From Corbicula japonica (Eukaryota > Mollusca > Bivalvia > Venerida > Cyrenidae), in assembly GCA_038501625.1 (NCBI GenBank), contig JAZAYU010000086.1:1364001-1428000 (forward strand): a DNA stretch of 64,000 bases, read 5' to 3'. The position numbers and the translations under genes are program-made. Under the pieces are notes generated by a model, which searched no databases, was not told the DNA's origin, and worked only from the letters and a program-made list of their open reading frames with translations. The first letter of the stretch is position 1. Each line of letters starts with the position of its first letter. Positions 48,540 through 61,275 of this stretch are shown in pieces.

Positions 48540-50617
48540 CTTTAATACTGTGTACGTGGTTTAGCCGTTTTCACTTTCCTACCTAAAGAAGAGAAGCTTT
48601 TTTAAATATTCACAATGAAAAGACAGTGATACTTCATGGCCTTATCCAAACATACCATTTTATTCATATGAGAAGTAATTCTTTTTTAACTAATGTGAAT
48701 ATTAAATATAGTTGCTGTCCTTTAATTAACACAAACATATCAATAATTGTAACACCATTGCATGGGGCTATTTTTATAGTACCTTCAAAAATGTAATATT
48801 TTCTTTATCATGTTAGACAAATAAACAATCTTATTAAGATATTCGAATCTTTCGTTGTGGCATGTAAGCAAATCCCTTGATTTGGGACAGCTTAAAATAC
48901 CACAACTACATCCTCTTTATGTTTTTATTTATCTTTTACATCTCGTATAAATACGTCATTTGTGAAAGATATATGTGACACATAATTAGAAAACAAAAAT
49001 GAGTCCTCAGACACTGATGCTCCCACAGCTACAACAACATTAATTTTGTAACAAAGGGCCATTACTCTGGTCAAACTGGTTGCGGGGAAAAATCTTTTCT
49101 TTTCGATCATCTGCCAATCCTCTTTGATTATCTTTGCAAGTTTGAAAGGAATCCGCTTGATAGTTAATTAGGAGTTGATGCTACAAGAGATGTTGGACGT
49201 ACTTTTTGGGGCATAACACGGCCTACTGGTTTCTCGATGAGTGAGGATCCTGATCAATTTTCAGACTTACTACACAGTTGAAAATGATCAACACCATTTT
49301 CTAAATGCATGAAGCTAATGATGAACAGTAAAGACTGCACTGGTCGCATAGTTCAGCAGCCTTTTGTCATCCTGCATCACGCTTGATATATCTTATGAAA
49401 CTTTAGAATGTTGATGTATAATAAATTGTGTTGTATTTGTAATAACTATTATATATAAAAAGGAAACTCTGACAACCACCGAACACGTGAAATATCGATA
49501 TATTCCAGGCTCCGTTTGATTTATCCTGTTCGTGGGCAATAATGAAAATGCAAATTTCGCCGCTTAGCCCTGGGTTGAGCGCTATTTGATATTTACACAA
49601 ATTTGTATCGTGGTCGATTGCCTAAAAAGATGGTTTATCATATTGGCATCTAATGCAAGCGGAGACTTTTACAGCGACCATAAGGCACATTCAACGCTAC
49701 TGTGATAGAAAATAGATGAAAAAGGACGTCTGAAAACCACCGAACAATACAAATAGCAAATTTCTGCAGGATTGCTTTGATTGAGCCAGTTCATAACAAT
49801 AATGGAAATGCATATGACTGTCCACGCCGCCTAGCAGCGGGTTGAGCACTTCTCGGTTTTTACATAAATGTTAATATCATGCTCAAGTGCCTTCAAAGAT
49901 GATAAAAGATAACAACCCTGATTGAATGTACGGGGAAACTTTTTCAGCCGCTTAACGACAGAATAGCAGACTAATGTAGCGATTTTAATTTTTGTTCGGG
50001 GTATGAAGAATACGAAGTTAACTCTCAAGCAGCATTCATTTATAATGCTTTTAAAAGACAAAACCAATATTGAACTTATAATTCTCTATTCTCTCCCACA
50101 CTGGTGTCAGAGAAAATTAAGCCATTCTTGCAACACAAAATTTTGAATATTTTCTGTATTTTGATTTGAAATTTGTTTTATTTGTCACACTGTCACCTGC
50201 CTGAATATTGTCTATTAATTATTATGTTATATGTTGATATATATATATATATATGTGTGTACATGTTCATGGGCCAGAAATGACTTATTACATTGAATAA
50301 AAGTTTCAAGTTCAAGTACGAAAAAAACATTTTGGAAAGTTTAAAGAGTGTAAAAATTACTTCTTGCTTACATTCAACAATACAAATGCTATTTTTCATA
50401 TCCTGACAAACGCAAGAAAATTTATATGTTTAAATTCTTAAAGTAACGCCTCCAAATATTCTCATTTCTCACAAATATGATACCGTTGCCGTTTGCATGG
50501 TTGATCAAACAGCATTGTTTTCGGAAGGGCAATGACAGCGCCTTTTCAAATTTTCAAAGCAATTCATTCAAAACAAATTTGCACAGCAATTCAACTTTTT
50601 CCCTGTAACGCCACTAA
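48540..50617. other. Gene-poor region with two hairpin-repeat copies
   Basis: Copies of the 150-bp hairpin repeat lie at about 49455-49580 and 49695-49850 (both minus). A short (TA)n run lies near 50237-50255. No gene is seen. Confidence 0.55.
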
Positions 50618-53012
50618 CACAGGGGGTAGACCACCATATGTATTTCAAAGTGAGCTCCGCCTCAAATAATATGTTGTACTTCCGGGATTCAATATGTTAG
50701 TCGAAAATCGACGAGAAAACGGTAGATGACTTTGTTTTTTTCGATCAAAGTTAATATTTCAATGCAGGATTTTGAAAAAATCTCAATGCTATTCGCCGTG
50801 GTATACATTTCGGAGTCTGAAGATGCAAAGTTTAGTTTTGTACCTGGAATATTCGCGTAGAAATCGTTTTTCTAGTGCTGACCTATATCTGTCAACATTG
50901 TCTTCATCTGTCGTTTCTCGCTAGATTTTGGTTATACCGATAAGATACTGGTACAATTTTGTCATATAATGAAACTTTATAATTAGGAGGACCCTAACGG
51001 ACAGTTTGTTTTGGTCACAAAGACGAGAAATCACCAGATATAAACAAATTCAAATTGGGCTCCATATGTTGTCATGGATTCCATATGTTGTATTTTTTCA
51101 TGAAATCTTATGGAGATATTGTTGACGCGAAGTCGTCTCTTATTTCATAATAAATGGATATTTATGAGTACTATAAATATCTTGCCAGGGTTTATTATTT
51201 ACTAAGGACAATCGTGGGTGTAAGTAGTCATAGATCCTACTCCTATTTATGTGTTAAATAATTCAAATGGTTGCATGTCACTTTAAAGAGAGTGGGGTTT
51301 CGGGAGAATGATACGAGCATTCTATATTTATCGTAAACTCCCTCGCGGTATAAAAATACGCCTTGAAACTACATCTGACTTTCAATTGTTAAGCAGCGCT
51401 GTGTAATCAAATCTTGCCATTATAATGAAGATTTGTTATTATTTTAATTTTCAGGAATCATTTCTTCAACACCGAAGACAGGCTTAGGGGCAGGAGGTCG
51501 AAGGGGAAGCCCGTTACTTTCTCCGGATTCAACCAGCCTTTGAAAGGAGACCAGCCAATCAGATTTCGTTATTCGTATAAAGTCAATGAAGCTAAAGTTT
51601 TAACCTCCAAGCGTGTTGGACTTTAATTTCAGAGTGATTAACCCATGCATATTTTCAAATGTTTGCTGCGACTACTAAATACTTGTGTATTCTATTATAC
51701 ATTTTGTGCCACAGTTGAGTCATTGTATCTGTATGCCTATTCCTTGCAGTACATAATAGAGTATAATTTGAAGTGTATTAGGTCTTAGGATGTTTTGATT
51801 TCTGGTTAGTTTATGATGATATATAATTTTAAGCTATTTTTTTTTGTTCTTTCAAGATCATTTCATACATGTATGTTTGCTATACAGTTCATGTCTTTTA
51901 CTGAAAGTACTAAGGGTGGAATTCACACGTTATTTGTATTGGTACACTTGTGTCTTTTAGGTTTGTAATGGGAATTTCTATTATCTGTTCAATTACACTA
52001 TTATTTGCAGTATAATTCCTTGCTTGTTTTTATTTGTTTGTTATTTGTGTTTATCGCCCGTTTTCAACAGTATTTCCGTCATACAGTGGCGGACAGTTAA
52101 CCATCTTTCATGGATAGTACCAGTACTAAACACAATGCCCCCTAAGGAATTGCCTCCTTTCTCAATTTCAAGATTTTTCAACCCCAGAATTCGACATCAC
52201 GATCTGATTGGCTGGTCTCCTTTCGAAGGCTGGTTGAATCCGGAGAAAGTAACGGGCTTCTCCTTTGCTCGTATCATTCTCCCGAAACCTTACTCTCTTT
52301 AAAGTGACATGCAACCATTTTGTGAATAATTTAACATATCAATAGGACCAGGATCCATGACTACTTACACCCACGATTGTCCTTAGTAAATAATAAACCC
52401 TGGCAAGATATTCATGATTATCAAACAGCTCCGTCTTAAATACATTCAGCTACCTTATAGTACTTATGAATATCCATTTATTATTAAATAAGAGACGACT
52501 TCGCGTCAACAATATCTCCATAAGATTTCATGAAAAAATACAACATATGGAATCCACGACAACATATGGAGCCCAATTTGAATTTGTTTATATCTGATGA
52601 TTTCTCGTCTTTGTGACCAAAACAAACTGTCCTTTATGGTCCTCATAATTGTAAATTTTCATTATATGACAAAATTGTACCAGTATCTTATCGGTATAAC
52701 CAAAATCAAACGAAAAACGACAGATGGAGACAATGTTGACAGATTTAGGTCAGCACTAGAAAAACGATTTCTACGCGAATATTCCAGGTACAAAACTAAA
52801 CTTTGCATCTTCAGACTCCGAAATGTATACCACGGCGAATAGCATTGAGATTTTTTTCAAAACCTGCCTTGAAATATTAACTTTGATCGAAAAAACAAAG
52901 TCACCTACCGTTTTCTCGTCGATTTTCGACTAACATATGGAATCCCGGAAGTACAACATATTATTTGAGGCGGAGCCCACTTTGAAATACATATGTTGGT
53001 CTACCCCCTGTG
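50618..53012. mobile_element. Large fold-back element with inverted arms of roughly 0.8-0.9 kb
   Basis: The ends CACAGGGGGTAGACCA and TGGTCTACCCCCTGTG are inverted, and the arms (about 50618-51570 and 52170-53012) pair almost completely: GGCGGAG, GTACTTCCGGGATTC, CGACGAGAAAACGGTAG, CGCGAAGTCGTCTC, AAAGTAACGGGC and GGAGACCAGCCAATCAGA all recur in reverse order. The left arm has an extra stretch of about 140 bp (about 51335-51475). The unpaired centre (about 51570-52170) contains no recognisable transposase. I could not identify a target-site duplication. Confidence 0.88.
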
Positions 53013-53029
53013 GTAATAGTCTAGAAGCT

Positions 53030-53462
53030 TTAAAGTTTTGTTTGATATACAACACACTATACTTGAATTAGAAATGCTGTCGGTATATCCAAATAATATT
53101 TTAAACCTATGTTCATTGTGACGTCCATTTTGGTGATAATGACGTCAAGTCTTTTCTTGAAATTTTATGTGGCTGATTCGCCTTTTTCTCTGGGGACATT
53201 TTAAAAGTAAGATTTACACACCTAAATAAACATCTGTTCAAGAGCTAAAATCATTGGTTAAACAAGAAATGAGAAACATAAATTCACAGATGAGCACATC
53301 GGCCAAATCAGACCATTCCAAGAAAAGACTTGACGTAATAATTAGCGAAAATTGATGTCAAATTGAGCATTTGTTATAAATATTATTTTGGATATACAGA
53401 CTGTATTTCCTATATAAGTAAGCTATGCTTTGTACCAAATAAAACTTTAAAGCCTCTAGTTT
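53030..53462. mobile_element. Short palindromic MITE abutting the large fold-back element
   Basis: CTAGAAGCTTTAAAGTTTTG at the left faces CAAATAAAACTTTAAAGCCTC at the right. Inner pairs are GGTATATCCAAATAATATT with AATATTATTTTGGATATAC and GACGTCAAGTCTTTTCTTG with CAAGAAAAGACTTGACGT. It has no coding capacity. Confidence 0.8.
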
Positions 53463-53569
53463 ATGGCTATGTGAAAATTGTTTGCCTATGTTTGATGATA
53501 TAAAAGCTTTTAAAATTCAAAAGGGTATTATGGATCACCCTGTACAATGTACAAAGTTTTTTATTTGTG

Positions 53570-54596
53570 TCACTGGTCACTATCACTTTCTTGTAGATGT
53601 GCTTGGTCACTATCACTTTCTTGTTCATTTTGCTTTTCTACTCTCTTCCTGCTTTCTCTGCCACCCCCGATCCTGTATGGTGCAAATTTTAAAATTGTCT
53701 GCACTTTGTCTTCTAACTTAGCCAAGGTTATTTTTTCTTGCCACTGCTCTAATACCACATCTGAAATAGTAAGTCAGTTTATATTTAAAGCTCATGCAAT
53801 GTTCTCGAAACACAACTGACAGGTGATATCATCTTGAACAATAATAAAATTATACTGATCCAGTTGTCCCAGAACGTACAGCATATACATTTTATGAATT
53901 TCAAAGAAAAACATTGATTGGTCAAACTATCTTTTCCCCATTGGTAAGTTGTGGCACTACTTTAATAGGTTTGATAGAAATGGAAAACCATGAACAATAT
54001 CTCATGACAAGGTTACAAGATAGAATAACCAGCTAAGGAGGGACAAAATGCCATCTTAATAATGGCTTAAATTATGTTGCAAAGTAAATAAAATAAGTCT
54101 GCTAAAAATAATTACTTTCCCTTGGCTGCAAGTCTGTCAACACACTTCATTTGCCAGATCGAAAATCTTGCAAAATTTTGAATTATAGAAGAATACAGTG
54201 TAAATTCTTAAGATCAACGAACAGGTCTATAATTTGTTAAGTTTCAACTCACCTTTCAGAGTGCTATATATATGTGTACTTTCAAAGGGGAACTTTTTGT
54301 TTTTCCCCGTCCTGTTCATCAGAGACTGCAGACCGTTTGTCATGGTTCTAAAAACAGAAAGAAAAATCTTTACATTACCCTTAATTCGGTATCGAACATC
54401 CCTGAGGGGGTTACAATTTGCAAAACATGGACTTTCATTTCTGATGAAAAATGAGGACATTCTTTACGTATCCATTACAGATTGCTACTTAGCATTAAAT
54501 AATGTAGTTTCATTAGGTTTTCAATACTCACTTTTCCATTATCCTCTTAATGTGCTCGGCAGCAGAGTTCCCTCCTATTCTGTTGAATGTGAATTT
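53570..54596 (-). CDS. DUF4806-like protein, last three exons
   Basis: Three minus-strand exons join in phase: 54596-54532 (acceptor TATACAG, donor GTGAGT), 54347-54253 (acceptor TTTTTAG, donor GTGAGT) and 53760-53570 (acceptor TATTTCAG, stop TGA). The product runs KFTFNRIGGNSAAEHIKRI, then MTNGLQSLMNRTGKNKKFPF and an acidic tail with two copies of ESDSDQ. The pattern RIGG...RI(M/L)...MTN.L......GKxxKxxF is that of the DUF4806 domain, found in many uncharacterised animal proteins and some transposon-related ones. The tail repeat comes from a 30-bp duplication. AATAAA overlaps the region just past the stop (53560-53565). Upstream exons were not found. Function is unknown. Confidence 0.55.
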
Positions 54597-54599
54597 CTG

Positions 54600-55805
54600 T
54601 ATACAGAAACAAAGTTAAATTATTGTTTTATTATTTGGATTTATAAACAGTTGAGTAACAGTGCAATATATTATTTTCAGAGCTGGATAGTATAACAATT
54701 TAGACCAAGTCAAAAAGGGAGATAATTCCAAATTGCAATCAGATTTATGGGCCTTGATGGCACGAAACTGTACATTGACACAGAAGACAATTCAAGACAT
54801 GTTTGAAGTTCAAAGCAATACCTACAATTGAAATAAATTAATACATGTTGGATGTCCTTATAATCGGAAAAACAATTATTTAATATTTTAAGAAAAAAAA
54901 ACAACTCTGTTTAGTTTCGCCGATATAAAATAAAACTGTTGTCAATCTTCATGTCGTGGTGGATTTTTGTCATGTTATTTCTGAATCAGCTTATCGCCAG
55001 ATAAACAATTTAATACAAGATTAGCTCAGTCTTTAAAATAACTTTTGCAATTAACCAGCTGTTTAGTCTCCTAATTTTACTATATTTACGGCTAGAAATC
55101 AAATATTATACATGACCATTTATATATGAAAGTATAAGTTTCGAATAATACGTACTTTACGGTAATTGTCAGTGTGGAGGGAAAAGGTGCGTGTATCTCG
55201 TACGATTAGGCTCTTTAATCTGTGTAAACCACTCGAGGCGTTTCTATTCAACGGTAAACATATCGGCACCCGCCCACCCGCTCTATATGTTGTAAATATT
55301 TTGTTTTTGGATGGCTGTCAATGTTTAAAAGAACTTCCCGGGGAATAAATCGAAAAAATGGTGTAAATAGTGCTGTTTTTTCGGCGTTAGCTGTCTAAGC
55401 TCACTTTTGACCTAGTTTTTCGACCAATGAAATATTGTAAATAAAACTTATTGTGCAGCGGGAAAATCAAATAGCTTTTTTTGATTGGTTATTAGTTGGT
55501 CTCGTTAATGATTACCGTAACGGTGTTTATATTGTGTGCTAGTATTTACATGGCACTTATATGTTCGGGCATTTTCGTTTTTAAAAGCGATAATTGTATT
55601 GGAGAAAAAGATATTTACGGTATAAAAAACAAGTTAAGTCAATTGATGGCTTAAATACGATTTTATATGGAATATTCATGGGTGTCAGGTAAACACTTGA
55701 GTACAATACACAGTGTAAAACGACAGAGAAGTGCAGATATTTCTGGTTCTTACTGGTTCCTTTGTAGTTCCTTTGATACTGATTGTTAATTTCAAGTCCA
55801 GATAT
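54600..55805. other. Intergenic or upstream intron, no gene recognised
   Basis: Any 5' exons of the DUF4806-like gene should lie here, but I could not identify one. Short frames have no recognisable content. Confidence 0.45.
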
Positions 55806-55809
55806 TCAA

Positions 55810-55880
55810 ATCCCGTTGGTGTAGTGGTTATCACACTCGCCTCTCAGGCGGAGGCTCCGGGTTCAATACTCGGGAGGAAC
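55810..55880 (+). tRNA. tRNA-like sequence with Glu(CTC)-type anticodon
   Basis: A-box GTGTAGTGGTTATCAC, an anticodon loop CTCTCAG (anticodon CTC) on a short C/G stem, and a B-box GGGTTCAATAC with a pairable T-stem (CCGGG/CTCGG). The body resembles tRNA-Val/Glu. The acceptor arm pairs poorly (ATCCCGT against GAGGAAC), so a tRNA pseudogene or SINE head is possible. Confidence 0.5.
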
Positions 55881-55881
55881 A

Positions 55882-56457
55882 CTTCTTTAAAAATTAATTT
55901 ACGTAAAAGTTGGTAGATCTCGCTCTTGTAACAAGTTGTTATTATTTTCATTTATTGTATTTTAATAACATTTATTCGTCATTTGTACTAACTCCACAAA
56001 AGGTATTTTATTGAAACTGAATAAATGTACAGTTAATGTTAGACATTCTTCTTTAATCGACGTATTAATTCACCAGACGAAATTTTTGCACGCTCTTTAT
56101 TTCTTTCTTTTTCATATATAAAAATCTTTTCCATCAACGCCGTTTATCTTTTTTAAAAGATATTTCTTGTTTCAGGTGTTTCGAGTTTGGTGTATTCTTT
56201 TAGTCATAAACAATATATTTGTTTATCATGTACATGTAAGAAATATGGGTAATTTAAGGCCATTCACTAGTTTCAGATTCGAATGGTACTATTAGATGAA
56301 GCTTTATCTAGAGGTGTTGAAAATTTTCGAGATCGTCTGGACAGCTAAATAGCCAGAGCTACTGATGTCGGCTTTTCATTCGGACGGTTCTACAGGCCCA
56401 CTGATTTCTACCTCTATTTGGACAGTTTTTGAGCGACATGCACTTGGACTATACAGA
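55882..56457. other. AT-rich spacer before the right arm, no gene seen
   Basis: There is no recognisable gene or repeat up to the sharp start of the inverted arm at 56458. Confidence 0.5.
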
Positions 56458-56589
56458 TAGATATGGCTCGTTTCTGAGTATTTTTACACCATATGGTATT
56501 TTTGTAACCAGTAACAATTATTCTCAACTCAAGTAACAAAAAGGCACAACTAGGATAAGTGAAACTATATTTAACCATTTATCGGGGAT

Positions 56590-57800
56590 ATTATTTTGTG
56601 ACCATAGGTAACACAAGGAACAAAAGGTAACAGCCTTATATACTTCAAGTAACAAGAAGGGCACAAACTGAAAACAGTCAATTTATAATAAAAGATAATC
56701 TGCTTCTCATTTCTGTGACCATAGGTAACACAAGTAACAAAAGGTAACAGCCTTATATACTTCAAGTAACAAGAAGGGCACAAACTGAAAATGGTCGATT
56801 TAAAATAAAATATAATCTGCTGCTCATTTCTGTGACCATAGGTAACACAAGTAACAAAAGGTAACAGCCTTATATACTTCAAGTAACAAGAAGGGCACAA
56901 ACTAAAAATGGTCGATTTAAAATAAAATATAATCTGCTGCTCATTTCTGTGACCATAGGTAACACAAGTAACAAAAGGTAACAGCCTTATATACTTCAAG
57001 TAACAAGAAGGGCACAAACTAAAAATGGTCGATTTAAAATAAAATATAATCTGCTGCTCATTTCTGTGACCATAGGTAACACAAGTAACAAAAGGTAACA
57101 GCCTTATATATTTCAAGTAACAAGAAGGGCACAGACTAAAACAGTCAATTTTAAATTAAATATAATCTGCTGCTCATTTCTGTGACCATAGGTAACACAA
57201 GTAACAAAAGGTAACAGCCTTATATACTTCAAGTAACAAGAAGGGCACAAACTGAAAACAGTCAATTTATAATAAAATATAATCTGCTTCTCATTTATGT
57301 GCCCATAGGTAACACAAGTAAAAAAAAGGTAACACCCTTGTATACTTCAAGTAACAAGAAGGGCACAAACTGAAAATGGTCAATTTAAAATAAAAGTTAA
57401 ATTGCTTGTCATTTCTGTGACCATAGGTAACACAAGTAACAAAAGGTAACAGCCTTATATACTTCAAGTAACAAGATGGGCACAAACTAAAAACAGTCAG
57501 TTTAGAAAAAAGTTAAATTGCATGTCATTTCTGTGCCCATAGGTTACACAAGTAACAAAAGGTAACAGCCTTATATACTTCAAGTAACAAGAGGGGCACA
57601 AACTAAAAACTGTCAATTTAGAATAAAAGTCAAATAACTGGTCATTTCTGTTCCCATAAGTAACACAAGTAACAAAAGGTAACAGCCTTTATATACTTCA
57701 AGTAATAAAAGGGGCACAAACTGAAAATAGTCAACATAGAATAAAAGTCAAATTGCTTTGAATTTTTGTTCCCATAGGTAACACATGTAACAATTGGTAA
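56590..57800 (-). repeat. 117-bp tandem array C (about 10 units, right arm)
   Basis: Mirror of array B but about half as long. The minus-strand 39-residue frame stays open for 181 residues over 56571-57116 and is broken further on. Both flanks (terminal block 56458-56589, and CATGTAACAATTGGTAATGCCC near 57783) match the flanks of array B, so units were gained or lost inside. Confidence 0.92.
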
Positions 57801-58720
57801 TGCCCTTAAGTAAAGACTGTGAATTAGTTCCCTAATTTTGCATGAAAATCAAATTCAATGGAAGATTTTCTATTGCACCATATGTAGCATTAACCATGAA
57901 ACATGATTTAAAACCAAAATAACACTGATCTATGCCATATATTCAACGCTGTTTATATAGTCATCTCCATGGTGAGCCGCTTAAAGAACAGCAAACCCAT
58001 AGTCAATTATTAAACTTAGTAATTGATAATTGAAGATCATGTGAAGATTTTTTATTTAATTTTTTTAGATTTTGTGACTGGATATGAGAATTGTTATTAA
58101 CCAAATATGAAGTGTCCTGCTTTACTTTTTTGTTATCCATGGTAAGAAAATACTAAAAAAAATCAAAAAGCAGTTCTGCCATTAAATTCTTCATCAAAAC
58201 AATAAAAGCAGAAATATGAGAAGTATTGAGAAAGTTTTGCTGTCTCTCCCATAGTTGTAAACTATAAAAGTCTATTTAGATGTTTGATTCCGATTCTACT
58301 CGATTAATCAAATCGAACAGATATCAGAATCGGACCGATTAATCCATTCTTCTTCAACCGTTCGATTCTCATCACTAATAGGAACCATTTTGACACAAAA
58401 ATAGGGAAAAAGTAGGAAATTTTTCCCCAAAAGTAGGAATACGTAACAGTCTATTCAGAGTCTTGACTTCACTCATACTATACATATCATGGTACATTTC
58501 ATCCAATTTAGGCCCCAACACCCATGTCAAACTGCCTATGGCAACTGAGAGAGATATCTGTGTGCAGTCAGTATGGACTATGGGGCCTCATCTTGATGAA
58601 TGCATCATAAATAGCACTAAAGCTTTTCCCTGGGTTTAGTTTTCCTGCAGTTATACTGAAAACAATCTTCTTTGTTGCCCATTATTGACAAAAAAGTAGG
58701 AATAGTAGGAGTGTGTTTTT

Positions 58721-59605
58721 TAACCAGCGAAGCTGGTTTTACTAATCACAATTCTGAAATCGGTATCAAACCAACTGGCAAACGGCGATTTACGCATTTC
58801 AGAGTAATCAGAGTAAGTAAAGTAGTCCCCAAGTTTCCTGTTACGTGTTAAAGTTGGTATTAACTACGTCATGTTGATAGGATAAAACCTGTGCGGTGCA
58901 TCAATGGTCAAATTCATCTGTACGACAGTTTGATTAAATGTAAAATCGGTGCGGTTCATATTTCTAGGACTTGATCGGTGCGGTGCAACAATGGTCAAAC
59001 ATTGTCCGTGTCCGCGATTTTTCACAATGAAGGAAACAATTATATATTTCTTATTTCAAATAACTGCATAAACTTTCCCATCGATGGGGTCTCACTTTTT
59101 ATATCATTTTTTCGTGTTCATTATGTCTTTGGGATGTCAGTACACAGATTTCACTATTATAATTTTTTTCTTAAAACCCTTTACTCAATATATACGCCTT
59201 TCATCACATAGGTTACCAGTTCAGGTCCCGATCAGCTGGCACAATAGTGCCATCTGATCTGGATCTAAAATTTGTGATTACTGGTCAGAAAAAAATGATC
59301 ATAAAAGCGAACAGTTTAAATCCTAATCAGACCGCACAGATGTACCAGTTGATATGGATCTAAACTGTTCGCACAAGCTATGAAGGTATATCTATGGAGT
59401 AAAGGGTTAACAGAAGCCTTCATCCAGATAAAACATGGAAACCCTTATTTCCACTATCATTTAGACAAGAGGAAGTTCTTTGCAAGTGAACCAAGTTTTT
59501 TTGCTTTTTCGTAAATGGATACATGTATGAGAATCATGGTACTGGTTATTCTCAATAAGCAAAATCGCTTCGCTGGTTTTCTGTACTTTCAGTACTTTGA
59601 TTGTA
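58721..59605. mobile_element. Insertion of about 0.9 kb found only in the right arm
   Basis: The left arm reads through this site uninterrupted (TTTTTTGTAAAAATG in reverse complement of 21505-21519). The insert starts AACCAGCGAAGCTGGTTTT and ends AATCGCTTCGCTGGTTTT, an inverted repeat AACCAGCGAAGC, followed by about 25 extra bases. It carries a TTAA MITE (59171-59410) nested inside. No transposase is seen. Confidence 0.8.
59171..59410. mobile_element. TTAA double-hairpin MITE nested in the right-arm insertion
   Basis: TTAAAACCCTTTACTC at the left and GGAGTAAAGGGTTAA at the right, with two GATC-type palindromes inside. Confidence 0.75.
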
Positions 59606-60030
59606 AAAATGTAGGGAAAATTAGGAACAAGACAAAAAAGTAGGGAAAAAAGGAAAACTTATGACTGCTTGACAGCTTGCTAAGGTTATATCTGATCAAG
59701 AAGGGAATATTGTGAAACCTACATAGACTGCATGAACATGCAGGCTGATCTGGATCTTAATTTGATGGGCTTCCCTGCAGTTTGATCAATCAGCGATAAG
59801 CAGTTTGATCAATCAGCGATCAACCAGCATACGAACTTTAACTAGTCTCTTCCTTCATATTGTATTTTCTGGCCAAGAGCAGTGTTGATCCTTGTCATCT
59901 TGCAGATCTGGATCTATACTATCACATATCAGTGAGTCAGTTCTGTACTTAATGCTTCTAGATTTATATGATTATTCTAGATCAAGTAAGTGAACAGTAA
60001 ATCACTGTAGTCTGGTCAGTCTCTTAAAAA

Positions 60031-60450
60031 TTAACCCTTTACTCCATATATATGGGTTATATCGCATGTGCAAACAGTGTAGGTTTGCAGCAGCCAGCAC
60101 ATTTATGCCTTATGCTCAGGATCCAAACTGTGTGCTTCTTGGTAAAAAAATAAAGAAGTAAAAAAGAAACAGTGTAGATCTTGATCAGATGGCATGGCTG
60201 TGATGGCTGATCTGAATGGAGACTGTTTGCTGCATGGGCGAACAGTCTAGATCCAGATCAGCCAGCACATCCGTGCCAACTGATCAGAATCTGCACTGTT
60301 CGCTTTTTTATTTGTTAGGTTATTTGTGACCAAAATGCGACCAGTGCAGAACCTGATCAGACCTGCCGGCACAGATGTGCCAGCTGATCTGGATCTACAC
60401 TGGGCGCAAATGCATAAAAATGCATATAATTATATGGAGAAATGGGTTAA
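60031..60450. mobile_element. TTAA MITE, extended four-hairpin version (right arm)
   Basis: Mirror copy of 20661-21080: the same 420-bp length, the same extra pair of palindromes and a few substitutions. Confidence 0.8.
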
Positions 60451-61064
60451 GCATTCACAGAAAGGGTAGCAACAAAAAGTGGCTGCTTAATACTGGTGGC
60501 TGTTTAAGAGAGATAAAATAAGAACAACAAGTAAGATTAGGTGGTTGCTGAATGCAGGTGGCGGTCATAACAGGTTCATCTGTACGTTCAAACCTTTCTA
60601 AGGACAAAATTCTAGTGATATGTAATTCTATATATGCTTATGGTCAAGTAATGGTTCTTATGCGATGCACATCTTCTCAATGCTCATTAATATTTCAAGA
60701 ATTATTAAGTTTCCTTTTGCAGTTTTAGAAATATACTGTTGACAGTAGTTTAAAGAAAAAAATATATAGGGACATAATTCTGTAAAAACACAAAGTTTTG
60801 AGTGATGATTCCTGTGCACTTCACATCTTCAAATTGCCCTAAATATTTCAATTATTAACACCTATAATTTTCCATTCACATGTATAAAGATATGCTCCAG
60901 AAAAGCTTTCTAAATTAAAGCTGAAATTGAGCACATTGTGCCCCACCCCACCCCCACCCACAACTCCTCTTTCCATAACTGTCCAAAAAAAAAACAAGAT
61001 GGATTGTTAAGCATGTTTCATAAACCGATGGACATATTTTTATGACTGATCATTGGTAACTTCG

Positions 61065-61275
61065 AGGGGAACAGTTTAGATCCAGATCAGCCAACACATC
61101 TGTGCTGTCTGATCAAGATCTGAACTTTTTGCTTTTTGCTTTTTGCTTAATATTTTATTTCTGACCAAAATGAGACCAGTGCAGATCCTGATCAGACGGC
61201 ACAGATGTGCCAGCTAATCTGGATCTACACTGGTCGCACAAGCATAAAAATGCATATGAGAGGAAAGGCTTTAAC
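61065..61275. mobile_element. Double-hairpin MITE copy (right arm)
   Basis: Mirror of 19855-20055, ending GCATATGAGAGGAAAGG; the TTAA terminus is decayed here as in the left arm. Confidence 0.7.
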
